This document shows, in pieces, positions 35,374 to 43,117 of a stretch of 52,801 bases of DNA. Each line of letters begins with the position of its first letter. The stretch's first letter is position 1. Position numbers and translations under genes: made by a program. This DNA comes from Chromobacterium piscinae (GTDB taxonomy: Bacteria > Pseudomonadota > Gammaproteobacteria > Burkholderiales > Chromobacteriaceae). The notes below the pieces were generated by a model. It had not been told where the DNA came from, did not search any database, and saw nothing but the letters and a program-made list of their open reading frames with translations. The stretch lies in NCBI RefSeq assembly GCF_021129175.1, contig NZ_JAJOHV010000037.1:1-52801 (forward strand), given 5' to 3'.

Positions 35374-36765
35374 TCAGCCAGTCCAGGTTGGGGCGTGGCT
35401 GTCCAGCGGCATGGCCGGACGTTCCCAGCGCGCAGGCGTCAGGCCCATCCGGGCGGCGTGGCGCACCGCCAGCAAGCGGCCGAAGCCGGAATCGCTTTCC
35501 TCCAGCCAGGGGCGGACATCGTCCAGCGTCGGCACGGGCAGATCCATCGCGCCATCGACGCGGCCCAGGCCGCGCAGCCAGTGCCCGGTTTTCGCCAAGG
35601 ACACCTGCACATGCCAGCTGCCGCCTTCCCGCTGTTGGCGGTGCAATGCGGCGATCGCCCCCAGCGCGGCCAGATAGCCGGCACCGTGGTCCAGCGCCTG
35701 GGCCGGAAAGGCGCGCGGCGCGTCCGAGCCGGCGGCCTGGGCCTCGGCTAGATTGAAGCCGCTGGCGGTTTGGGTCAGAGAGTCGAAGCCGCGTCTGCCG
35801 GCCCATGGGCCGGTATGGCCGTAGGCCCTGAGCGAAACGTAGACGATGCCGGGGCGGAGGCGCGCGATATCCTCGGGAGAGAAACCCAGCCCGGCCAAGC
35901 CGCCCGGACGGTAACCTTGGATGAAGGCATGGGTGTCGGCTAGCAGGCCGCGCAGCGCATCGCGGCCCGCGATTGCGGCCAGGTCCAGTTGCGCGTTGCG
36001 TTTGCCGCGGCCCATGTCGATGTCCAGCGTCGGAATGGTCGGCAGATGCGGGGAGGTGATGTGCAGCACATCGGCGCCATGGACAGCCAGCGCGCGGCCG
36101 GCCACCGGTCCGGCGATGATGCGGGTCAGGTCAAGCGCGCGGATGCCCTGCAATGGACGTTCGGCGCCGCCGAGCGCGAGGGGAGGGGCGTCGCCGATGC
36201 GGGTGATGGAGACCACGGGCTGGGCCGCCACCGCGATGCCTTGCGGATGGGCGTCCCATTCATCGAAGCTGCGCAATGCGGTGGCGACCAGCCCGCGTTT
36301 CGCGGCGGCGTCTTCAAATTCGAATGCGTTCCAGCGAGCGAGGGCTTCGGCTACGGCTGCCTTGTCGTATTCGCAAGCCAACAGGTCCAACACGCCCTGG
36401 CAGTGGTGCGGGAAATTGGTGTGGATGCGCACCCAGCGGCCGTCGCCGCTGCGGTAGATGCCGGCGATTTTGTCCCACGGATCCGCCGGCAGGCCGCCGT
36501 CCACTCGCAAATAGTGTTCGCTGCGGAATTCGACAGCGGCGTGGCGGGCGTCGACGCTGACGGTTTGCGGCTCGCCGCCGCGCAAGGAAAAGAACTCGGC
36601 GGCCGCCAGCCCACAGGCGCCGATGGATGCTTGCGCCGCCGCCGCGATGGCGAAGGAGGAGGGAAGCGCCGCTTCGGTCCCGGACAGATCAAGGCGATGT
36701 ATAGCTGAAGCGTCGAAGCCGCAGTCCAGCCAGAGTTGGCGGGCTGCGCGAAGGGCCATGGACAT
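35374..36765 (-). CDS. Family III CoA-transferase (CaiB/BaiF), long form
   Basis: A 463-residue protein. The C-terminal 260 residues are a family III CoA-transferase: LQGIRALDLTRIIAGPVAGRALAVHGADVL, FIQGYRPGGLAGLGFS, YGHTGPWAGRRGFDSLTQ, and a probable catalytic aspartate in ALDHGAGYLAAL (D359). The first 200 residues also look CoA-transferase-derived (YRSGDGRWVRIHTNFPHHCQGVLDLL) but lack the second aspartate motif, so the chain may be a fused two-domain form. Such enzymes move CoA between organic acids. The ATG at 36765 is taken; an ATG two codons later is equally possible. It is preceded by the S10-like gene with a 44-base gap. Confidence 0.82.
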   Translation of the reverse strand: MSMALRAARQLWLDCGFDASAIHRLDLSGTEAALPSSFAIAAAAQASIGACGLAAAEFFSLRGGEPQTVSVDARHAAVEFRSEHYLRVDGGLPADPWDKIAGIYRSGDGRWVRIHTNFPHHCQGVLDLLACEYDKAAVAEALARWNAFEFEDAAAKRGLVATALRSFDEWDAHPQGIAVAAQPVVSITRIGDAPPLALGGAERPLQGIRALDLTRIIAGPVAGRALAVHGADVLHITSPHLPTIPTLDIDMGRGKRNAQLDLAAIAGRDALRGLLADTHAFIQGYRPGGLAGLGFSPEDIARLRPGIVYVSLRAYGHTGPWAGRRGFDSLTQTASGFNLAEAQAAGSDAPRAFPAQALDHGAGYLAALGAIAALHRQQREGGSWHVQVSLAKTGHWLRGLGRVDGAMDLPVPTLDDVRPWLEESDSGFGRLLAVRHAARMGLTPARWERPAMPLDSHAPTWTG

Positions 36766-36809
36766 GGAGCTTTCCCGATCAAGAACTTCGTATTACAACC
36801 CAGTATTTT

Positions 36810-38087
36810 TTATCGGTCAATTCCATTGTCATTTTTCGAGTCGCCGCCGCTCAGGAAGTCGCGCAGCATCGCCTGCGCGGCGGCGGGTTGATCCCGGGCC
36901 ACGCGCAGCCCGGCGTTCTGGACGATGATTTGGCTGAGGTTGCCATGGCTGCGGATCAGACCCGCGGCCAAGCCGTAAGGCCGCCAAGCTTGGCGTTTTT
37001 GTTGCCGGAATGCGTCGGCTTGTGGTCCGGTTTGGGTGTTGAGCCAGGCGTCGAGTCCGAGATAGTTGCCGGCCATGCAGCATTCGCCGTGGAAGAACAG
37101 CACCTTTAGTTGATCCAGTAGCGGGAGCAGCAAATGTGACGAGTTTTCCAGCCAGACGGCTTCGGCCACCAAGCCGGATTGCGGCTGCAGCTCGTTGTTG
37201 GAGCGGCGGTCGATGCGCAGCGCTTGTTGCACTGACGGTTTTTTCAGGTATTCCCCCAGGGTTTTGGAGGGTGTTTGAGGAGGGTGGCGGATGTCGCGCA
37301 GATCCCGGCCGCAGCAGTGTTGCATGAAACGGTTGATCTCGATGGCAATCCGGCCGGCCGATTGGCGTTGCAGCGCGAGCGGCGAGGCATAGGCGCGAAT
37401 GAACTCGTCCAGCATGGATTGCGCGCGGTTTTTCTCATCCAGATTGATCAGCCGGTGCTGGTACGCGTATTCGATATGGCTGGGCAGCTGGGTTTCCGGC
37501 GCCAGTTGGGGATTGCCGAAACCCAGGCCTTTGAGCGGTATCGGCGGCTGGCCGCCGCTGTTGCCGTCCTGCATGCGGAGTGCCAGCCGCACGATCGAGT
37601 GGGCGGCGGCGGCGTTGCCGAACAGATAGCAGTCCCGTTCGCGGTAGCGCGGCCAGCGCAGCAGGAATTCCTGCAGCGCGTGGTACAGCTGCTGGCTGGC
37701 TTCGTCGTGATTCTCCGGCAGGTAGCGCGGATGGGTGGTGAAGGAAAGGCCCTGGCCCAACGGTTGGTCTATGACCAGAAGATTGGCGTGGTGATGCCAG
37801 CCGAAGGGATTGGAGTAGACGCGGCCGGACGGGTCCAGCAGATAAGGGCCGTGCTCATCCAGCATCGCGTGCAGCGCGGTCCATTCCGGGTCGCCGTTGA
37901 TCCAGACCAGCAATGGCGCTTTCTCCGAGTGGTCGCCCGCCTCGCTGAACCAGAAGTAAAGCCAGCCGCCGGCCGAGTCGCCGACGGAAAGATAGCCGGC
38001 GAGCTGGGTGGTTCGGATCGCGCCGAAACCAGGCAGATGGCTGAGGGCGGCGCTTTCGAACAGGAAGGGATTCGATTGCACGTTCAT
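36810..38087 (-). CDS. Serine carboxypeptidase (S10)-like protein lacking the catalytic triad
   Basis: A 425-residue protein. The fold is recognisable from LSHLPGF, LAGYLSVGDSAGGWLYFWFSEAG, APLLVWINGDPEWTAL, GPYLLDPSGRVYSNPFGWHHHANLLVIDQPLGQGLSF, and LLRWPRYRERDCYLFG, which track eukaryotic carboxypeptidase Y-type enzymes closely. The active site does not: the nucleophile elbow GESYAG is GNAAAA (Ser to A159), the aspartate motif GDxD is GECC (334-337), the histidine motif NAGHMVP is NAGLRVA (His to L394), and the oxyanion segment NGGPGCSS is NGDPEWTA. No signal peptide is evident. The start at 38087 begins the conserved part; the ribosome-binding site is weak. It is probably a non-catalytic binding or scaffold protein; a new active site is possible. 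Confidence 0.75.
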   Translation of the reverse strand: MNVQSNPFLFESAALSHLPGFGAIRTTQLAGYLSVGDSAGGWLYFWFSEAGDHSEKAPLLVWINGDPEWTALHAMLDEHGPYLLDPSGRVYSNPFGWHHHANLLVIDQPLGQGLSFTTHPRYLPENHDEASQQLYHALQEFLLRWPRYRERDCYLFGNAAAAHSIVRLALRMQDGNSGGQPPIPLKGLGFGNPQLAPETQLPSHIEYAYQHRLINLDEKNRAQSMLDEFIRAYASPLALQRQSAGRIAIEINRFMQHCCGRDLRDIRHPPQTPSKTLGEYLKKPSVQQALRIDRRSNNELQPQSGLVAEAVWLENSSHLLLPLLDQLKVLFFHGECCMAGNYLGLDAWLNTQTGPQADAFRQQKRQAWRPYGLAAGLIRSHGNLSQIIVQNAGLRVARDQPAAAQAMLRDFLSGGDSKNDNGIDR

Positions 38088-38296
38088 CGTCGGGTTCTTT
38101 CCGCTCGGCGGCGAGGGCAAGCGTTCGGACTGCGATTAATATGTTATAGACATTGTTTCGAGCTGTGCTTGAGCTTGATAAAACCTGGTGTGATTTTTCA
38201 CGTTCTGTTGTGATTTAAGTTCCCGGCAATAAGCGCCGCCTTGCTGGGGTAACGGCAGCGATGCCGCTTACCAAACCAAACCGACGGAGCATTCCC

Positions 38297-39451
38297 ATGC
38301 TGAGCCTGCACACCAATATCGCGGCACTGAACACCAAGTCCAACATGAACAGCACCCAAGGCGCGCTGTCCACCTCCATGACCCGCCTGGGCACCGGCCT
38401 GCGCATCAACTCCGCGATGGACGACGCCGCCGGCCTGCAGATCGCCACCCGTCTGGATGCGCAAAGCCGCGGCATGACCGTCGCCATGAAGAACGCCCAG
38501 AACGGCATCTCCATGCTACAGACCGCCGAAGGCGCGCTGAACGAAGTGACCAACATCCTGCAACGGATGAAGGACCTGGGCACCGAAGGTTCCAACGCCA
38601 CCACCACCGCCGACGACAAGAAAGCAATGCAAGCTGAGTTCAATCAGCTGGGCAAGGAATTGACCAACATCATGAAGAACACCTCCTTCGGCGGCGAGAA
38701 GCTGTTGCAAGGCGGTAAGCTGACCAAGGCTCTGAGCTTTCAGATTGGTGCCGGCGCGGATGAGTCGATGAAGCTGAGCCTGACTGGCGAGATGACCAGC
38801 CTGGACAATGCTTTGGGCAAGGTATCGGCTCAGTATGAAAAAGAAGGCGGTCCGGCCGCAGGCCCGGCAGCTACTGCCAAGCTGGTTGCAGCCAAGAAAC
38901 TGGTCGTTGATGGCGCCAAGGCTGAATTGGCTTTGGACGCAACTAAGAACACAGAATATAAGACTGCCATTGAAGCCATGGTGACTGCGCAAGGCGCTAT
39001 CGACCCGGCGACTCAAAAAGACCTCAAAGCTGCGAATGATGTTCTGACTGCAGCCAAAGCCGCTTGGGATGGTGAAACCGACGCAACCAAGAAACTTGCT
39101 CTGCAAGCAGACCTGGATAAGGCCGTAGAAGGCTTCGCTTCCGCTTCTGCGGCGGGCAATTCGGATGAAGTGGGCAAGACAGATACCATTACCTCGATCA
39201 ATGCGGCGCTGGATGCCGTCGGCACCGTGCGCTCCGCGCTGGGCGCCAACGCCAACCGTCTGGACCACGTGATCAACAACCTGTCCAACGTGAACAACAA
39301 CACGCTGGCAGCCAAGGGTCGCATCATGGATACCGACTACGCCAACGAAAGCTCCACCATGACCGCCAAGCAGATGCTGATGCAAGCCAGCACTTCCATG
39401 CTGAAGCAAAGCGGCAGCATGAGCAGCCTGGCCATGTCCCTGTTGCAGTAA
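38297..39451 (+). CDS. fliC: Flagellin
   Basis: A 384-residue flagellin. The N-terminal D0/D1 region is MLSLHTNIAALNTKSNMN...LSTSMTRLGTGLRINSAMDDAAGLQIATRL; the C-terminal D1/D0 region is GANANRLDHVINNLSNVNNNTLAAKGRIMDTDYANESS ending in SLLQ. The central 190 residues are variable, Ala/Lys/Asp-rich and probably helical. The site recognised by TLR5 in other flagellins (LQRVRELAVQ) reads LQRMKDLGTE: the key arginine and leucine are kept but charges and size change nearby. ATG at 38297 follows a GGAG. It is a single gene with its own terminator. It may be the filament protein of the lateral-type system at 43-53 kb, but this is not proven. Confidence 0.93.
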   Translation: MLSLHTNIAALNTKSNMNSTQGALSTSMTRLGTGLRINSAMDDAAGLQIATRLDAQSRGMTVAMKNAQNGISMLQTAEGALNEVTNILQRMKDLGTEGSNATTTADDKKAMQAEFNQLGKELTNIMKNTSFGGEKLLQGGKLTKALSFQIGAGADESMKLSLTGEMTSLDNALGKVSAQYEKEGGPAAGPAATAKLVAAKKLVVDGAKAELALDATKNTEYKTAIEAMVTAQGAIDPATQKDLKAANDVLTAAKAAWDGETDATKKLALQADLDKAVEGFASASAAGNSDEVGKTDTITSINAALDAVGTVRSALGANANRLDHVINNLSNVNNNTLAAKGRIMDTDYANESSTMTAKQMLMQASTSMLKQSGSMSSLAMSLLQ

Positions 39452-39484
39452 TCATCAAAGCGCGGCCTTGCGCCGCGTCGATGC

Positions 39485-39511
39485 AAGCCAGTGGTTCGCC
39501 ACTGGCTTTTT
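39485..39511 (+). terminator. Intrinsic terminator after the flagellin gene
   Basis: AAGCCAGTGG-TTCG-CCACTGGCTT is a perfect ten-base stem closed by a stable UUCG tetraloop, followed by a T-tract, 33 bases after the flagellin stop. This is one of the strongest terminators in the window. Confidence 0.92.
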
Positions 39512-39657
39512 GCGTTTTTGATCCGATGGTTGGGCGGCTTGAATGAAAAATGGTTGCAAAATGTGGGGCGGGAAGCGTTTTCTTCGTATAACACTGGTTG
39601 CGAAGGGCCCGGGATGAATATAATTGGCCGTTTTTTATCTGCGATTCGAGGATGGCT

Positions 39658-40146
39658 ATGCGTAAGGCCTTGTGCTGGCTGATAGGCCTCTGTCTATGCG
39701 CTCCCGCGCTGGCAAGCGGCGATCCGGTGGTGTTGACGGTGTCGGGCAAGATCGGGCGCTTCACCGATGCCAAGCGCGGCATCTACCAGTTTCGCGACAG
39801 TGATCTGGGCAAGCTCAGGCAGGTCAGCTTCTCAACCTCCACCAGCTGGACGCCTTCGGTGCGCTTCAGCGGGCCGCTGGTGCGCGACATCCTGGCCAAG
39901 GTGGAGGCCAAGGGCTCCATGGTGAGGGTGCTGGCGATCAACTATTACCGTTACGACATCTCGGTGGATGAATTGGGCAAGCAGAGCGTGGTGCTGGCGC
40001 GCCGCATCGACAACAAGCCTTTCGATGTCGCCCACTATGGCCCGCTGTGGCTGATGTATCCGCTGCAAAGCATACCCGATGCCGACAAAGGGCCGCCGCT
40101 GGATGCCAAGCTTGTGTGGCAGGTTGAGGCGATGGAGGTCATGTGA
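39658..40146 (+). CDS. Secreted sulfite-oxidase-fold (molybdopterin-binding-like) protein without cysteine
   Basis: A 162-residue protein. A signal peptide (ALCWLIGLCLCAPALASG) is followed by a domain of about 140 residues resembling the oxidoreductase molybdopterin-binding (SUOX) fold: VRFSGPLVRDILAKV matches the GVPLRDLL helix, and INYYRYDISVDELGKQSVVLARRIDNKPFDVAHYGPLWLMYP matches the GYxxxIP...GGPLRLVxP end. The segment where the molybdenum-ligating cysteine should be (CxxGW) reads TSTSW, and the mature protein has no cysteine, so molybdenum binding in the usual way is excluded. It overlaps the hybrid kinase gene by four bases. Most likely a periplasmic sensory partner of that kinase. The ATG at 39658 has GAGG seven bases upstream; the ATG at 39652 is too close. 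Confidence 0.78.
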   Translation: MRKALCWLIGLCLCAPALASGDPVVLTVSGKIGRFTDAKRGIYQFRDSDLGKLRQVSFSTSTSWTPSVRFSGPLVRDILAKVEAKGSMVRVLAINYYRYDISVDELGKQSVVLARRIDNKPFDVAHYGPLWLMYPLQSIPDADKGPPLDAKLVWQVEAMEVM

Positions 40147-41873
40147 GGCTGGGCGGCATCAAGCGCTATGTGCAGGCTCCATGGTGGCTGATCGTGTCGC
40201 TGCTGGTGCTGCTGCTGGCCGCGGCGTGGAATTTCTATCGCATCGATCGCGCCAGCCAGGCGTTGATAGATGGCGGCAAAAGCGAGCAGCTGTATTGGAC
40301 GGTAGCGCAACTGCACATCGAGTTGGAGAAGACCCGGGCCGAACTGATCGGCTATGCGGAAGCGCCGACTTCGTTTGATCCAGGCGCGCAGTTCCAGCTG
40401 CTGCAAAGCCGTTATCAGGTGTTCGAGGCCCCGGACAGCGTGCTGGTGCACCGCCAATTGCGCCGCGTTGCCGGTTTCGACGCCTTGGTCGGCGCGCTGG
40501 GTCCGCTGATCCACGACAAGAGCTGGCTGCGGATCACGCCCGACTGGGCGCGTCGCATGGTGGTGCGCATCGACGCGTTGCGTCCGGTGCTGGCCAATTT
40601 CGCGGTGCAAAGCCGCGAGGCAGAGGTGTCGGCGCGCGTGGCGCGCACCAAGGCGCTGGCCAGCCAGCGTTCGCAAATGCTGATGCTGCAGCTGGTGTTG
40701 TGCGGCGGCATCTGCGGCGTGCTGCTGGTGCTGATGCGCTTCCGGGAGGTGAAGGAATTGGCCGAAGTGCGGCAGTCGCTGCTGGAGCAGGAGCGAGCCG
40801 CCCACCAGGCGACGGTGGCGCTGGAGCTGGACCGCACCACTTTCCTCGGCACGCTGGGCCATGAAATCCGCTCGCCGCTGCAGTCAATGCAGATGTGCAT
40901 GGAACTGGTGGAGCCGGCGGTGACGCCGCAGCCTGCCGCCCAGTTGGCCCTCAAGCGCATGAAGGCCGGCATGGCGCAGCTGACCAGCCAGATCCACGAC
41001 ATCATGGACATCTCGGCGATCAAGAACATGCAATTGCGGCTGAATCCGGGCAGGGTGAAGCCATCGGCCGCGCTGCGGGCGGTGATGGATGTGATGCAGC
41101 CCCTGGCGGATGCCAAGGGGCTGGCGCTGCGCTACGAGGAGGCGTCGCTGCCGGAGTGGGTGTTGCTGGACGAGATCCGCTTGCGTCAGATCGTCGGCAA
41201 TCTGGTGTCCAACGCGATACGCTACACCGACCAGGGCGGCGTGACGCTGAAGGCCCGCGGCATCCGCGGCGCCGATCAGTCCGAACTGTGGCTGGAGGTG
41301 AGCGATACCGGCATCGGCATCGCAGCGGAAGATCGACAGAGGATTTTCCAGCCGTTTAGCCAAGGCCGCAATCGCAGGCCGGGAAGCAGCGGTCTCGGCC
41401 TGTCCATCGTCAAGGAACTGGTGCGCCTGTTCGGCGGCAGCATCGAGATGGAGAGCGCGGTCGGGACCGGGTCCGTGTTTATGGTCAGGCTGCCGCTGCG
41501 CGAGGTGGGCGGGAGCGAGCAGAGCCGCAGCGTGCTGATCGTCGACGATGACGACGAGATTCGCGGCTCGGTGGCGGAACTGTTGGGGCAGGACGGTTAT
41601 CAAGTATCCTGCGCCTCCACCTTGAGCCAAGCAGCCGACTGCCTGATGCAGCGGCGTTTCGATGTGCTGCTGCTGGACATGCAGCTGGGTGGGGATAGCG
41701 GTTACCAGTTGGCCGAATTGGCTCGCAAACAGCCGCAGCGGCCGCTGATGCTGGCGATGAGCGCGGATCCGGACGAGTTTGCCGATGCCCGTTCCGGATG
41801 GTTCGCCGCGCAGCTGAGCAAGCCATTTGACAGCATGCAGCTGCGCGCCGCGCTGGCTAGGTTGCCTCTATAG
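40143..41873 (+). CDS. Hybrid sensor histidine kinase
   Basis: A 576-residue inner-membrane protein. Helix 1 (WWLIVSLLVLLLAAAWNF, about residues 14-31) and helix 2 (MLMLQLVLCGGICGVLLVLM, about 180-199) enclose a helical periplasmic sensor of 150 residues. Then come a coiled coil, the HisKA box (FLGTLGHEIRSPLQSMQ), an HATPase domain (N box IVGNLVSNAIRYTD, G1 DTGIGI, G2 SSGLGLSIVK) and a C-terminal receiver (VLIVDDDDEIR, phosphoacceptor in VLLLDMQLGG, lysine in LSKPF). All catalytic residues are present. The GTG at 40143 overlaps the stop of the upstream secreted protein, so the two are translationally coupled. The likely downstream partner is the convergent regulator at 41942-42805. Confidence 0.93.
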   Translation: MRLGGIKRYVQAPWWLIVSLLVLLLAAAWNFYRIDRASQALIDGGKSEQLYWTVAQLHIELEKTRAELIGYAEAPTSFDPGAQFQLLQSRYQVFEAPDSVLVHRQLRRVAGFDALVGALGPLIHDKSWLRITPDWARRMVVRIDALRPVLANFAVQSREAEVSARVARTKALASQRSQMLMLQLVLCGGICGVLLVLMRFREVKELAEVRQSLLEQERAAHQATVALELDRTTFLGTLGHEIRSPLQSMQMCMELVEPAVTPQPAAQLALKRMKAGMAQLTSQIHDIMDISAIKNMQLRLNPGRVKPSAALRAVMDVMQPLADAKGLALRYEEASLPEWVLLDEIRLRQIVGNLVSNAIRYTDQGGVTLKARGIRGADQSELWLEVSDTGIGIAAEDRQRIFQPFSQGRNRRPGSSGLGLSIVKELVRLFGGSIEMESAVGTGSVFMVRLPLREVGGSEQSRSVLIVDDDDEIRGSVAELLGQDGYQVSCASTLSQAADCLMQRRFDVLLLDMQLGGDSGYQLAELARKQPQRPLMLAMSADPDEFADARSGWFAAQLSKPFDSMQLRAALARLPL

Positions 41874-41890
41874 CGGAGGCTAGGGCAGGG

Positions 41891-41923
41891 AAAAACAGGC
41901 TCCCACCGGAGCCTGTTTTTTTT
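41891..41923. terminator. Bidirectional intrinsic terminator
   Basis: AAAAACAGGCTCC-CACC-GGAGCCTGTTTTTTTT is a perfect stem with a four-base loop and T-runs in both directions. It separates the convergent kinase and response-regulator genes and can end both transcripts. Confidence 0.93.
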
Positions 41924-41941
41924 GCGCCTGAAGCTACCGGC

Positions 41942-42805
41942 TCAGGCGTGTTCCAGCGCGTTGGTGACCATGTTCTTGATCTGAAGCGCCAGGATGGAGC
42001 CGGGGGCCGGCTTGCCGATGTAATAGACGCCATGGGTTTGCAGAGCCTGGGACAGCTCGTTTTCGTGTTCAAGCGCGTAGCCGGTCAGCACCACGATGGG
42101 CACGGTGGCCGAGTGGCGGCGTATGGTCTCGATCACCTCCATGCAGCTGGTGGGCTCGCCCAGTACCCAGTCCAGCACGAAGGCGTCGAACTCTTCGTGT
42201 TGCATGGCTTGCAACAGCGCCTGCGGCTGGTGGTAGGGCAGGGCGAACAGGCCTTGCTGCACCAGGATCGCCGACAGCAGGTCGGCATCCTTGTCGTCCA
42301 GCACCGCCACCAGCAGCCGCTTGGTGTTGGCGCGCTTGGGCGGACGTATGGTCAGGTAGCCGACTTCATAGCCGTCCTCGCCGTCGAACAGGGTGCCGGG
42401 AAACACGTGCCAACAGTCGTGCAGGCGCTTGGCCAGGAACAGCGGCGCGCAGGAGTCGTCAGCCAGCTGTTCGCCCAGTTGAATCCAGCAGTGGGCTTCG
42501 CCGCTCTGGTTGTTCAGATGCAGGATTGCCGGCAGCAGTTCGTTGTCCATCGGATTCTGGCTGATCTGCTGGCTGTGATCGACCAGAAGGCTGGAGGGCG
42601 GAATATTGAAATACTGGGCCAAGCGCTCCACCTGGGTCAGCTGCCAGGGGCTGCTGCCATTCAGTTTGCGGTAAGCCTGGGAGGTGCTCAGCCCCAGGAT
42701 CTGTTCGATCAGGCTGGCCTGTTGGGCTTCCGGCCAGCGGAACTGTTCCAGTTGCTTGCGAATGTTGTCGCAGATGATTTCGTTGGCGGACTTGGGGGTG
42801 GTCAT
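41942..42805 (-). CDS. Response regulator with N-terminal HTH (BetR-like) and C-terminal receiver
   Basis: A 287-residue protein with reversed domain order. Residues 1-80 form a Cro/BetR-like helix-turn-helix (QASLIEQILGLSTSQAYRKLNGSSPWQLTQVERLAQYFNI). Residues 81-160 are a linker domain (CWIQLGEQL...PFLAKRL-type) of unknown role. Residues 165-287 form a receiver: acidic pocket VLDDKDAD, phosphoacceptor aspartate in FVLDWVLG, threonine in VVLTGY and lysine in YIGKPA, all intact. Probable partner of the convergent hybrid kinase. The ATG at 42805 begins a sequence that leads directly into the HTH. Repeated CATGCG motifs upstream are candidate binding sites. Confidence 0.85.
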   Translation of the reverse strand: MTTPKSANEIICDNIRKQLEQFRWPEAQQASLIEQILGLSTSQAYRKLNGSSPWQLTQVERLAQYFNIPPSSLLVDHSQQISQNPMDNELLPAILHLNNQSGEAHCWIQLGEQLADDSCAPLFLAKRLHDCWHVFPGTLFDGEDGYEVGYLTIRPPKRANTKRLLVAVLDDKDADLLSAILVQQGLFALPYHQPQALLQAMQHEEFDAFVLDWVLGEPTSCMEVIETIRRHSATVPIVVLTGYALEHENELSQALQTHGVYYIGKPAPGSILALQIKNMVTNALEHA

Positions 42806-43117
42806 GGTCGATGTCCCGTCACATGATTTTCATAATCGTGATCCTAGCATCCATGCGGTCGACATGTGCGCAAAAAATGCTCAAACTGGCAATTTTTCCT
42901 AATTTTGCGAATCATGCGTTTGCATTTTCACAACATGCGAAAAAGTACAGATGATTTTTTGCTGACGCGACTCTATTCCATAGTCGGGAATTTGTGAGTG
43001 AATTGCGCTAACTATGTGAATTTAATGGTGGAGTTTATGGGGTGGCTTGGGGCGCAGCTTCGGTGGGGATGAGGATTCGCGCCAGATGGCAGGCATCCGG
43101 CGCAAGAAGTGCGAGAA
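42806..43117. other. 312-base A/T-rich intergenic region between flhA and the response regulator
   Basis: No gene is supported here. CATGCG occurs at 42852, 42913 and 42934; the last two start 21 bases apart, two helical turns, as expected of sites bound from one DNA face. A short inverted repeat CGACT/AGTCG occurs around 42968-42986. The segment is clearly richer in A/T than the flanking genes and probably holds the promoter of the response regulator. Confidence 0.5.

Noticed and set aside
36810-38087. S10-like gene as a pseudogene
   Set aside because: The frame is intact across 425 codons, the non-catalytic fold motifs are well kept, and only active-site positions are replaced. This pattern suits a functional pseudoenzyme better than decay.
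38206-38232. Possible sigma-28 promoter before the flagellin gene (GGCAATAA as -10)
   Set aside because: The -10-like octamer matches six of eight bases of GCCGATAA, but the sequence at the required -35 distance (TGTTGTGA) does not resemble TAAAGTTT.
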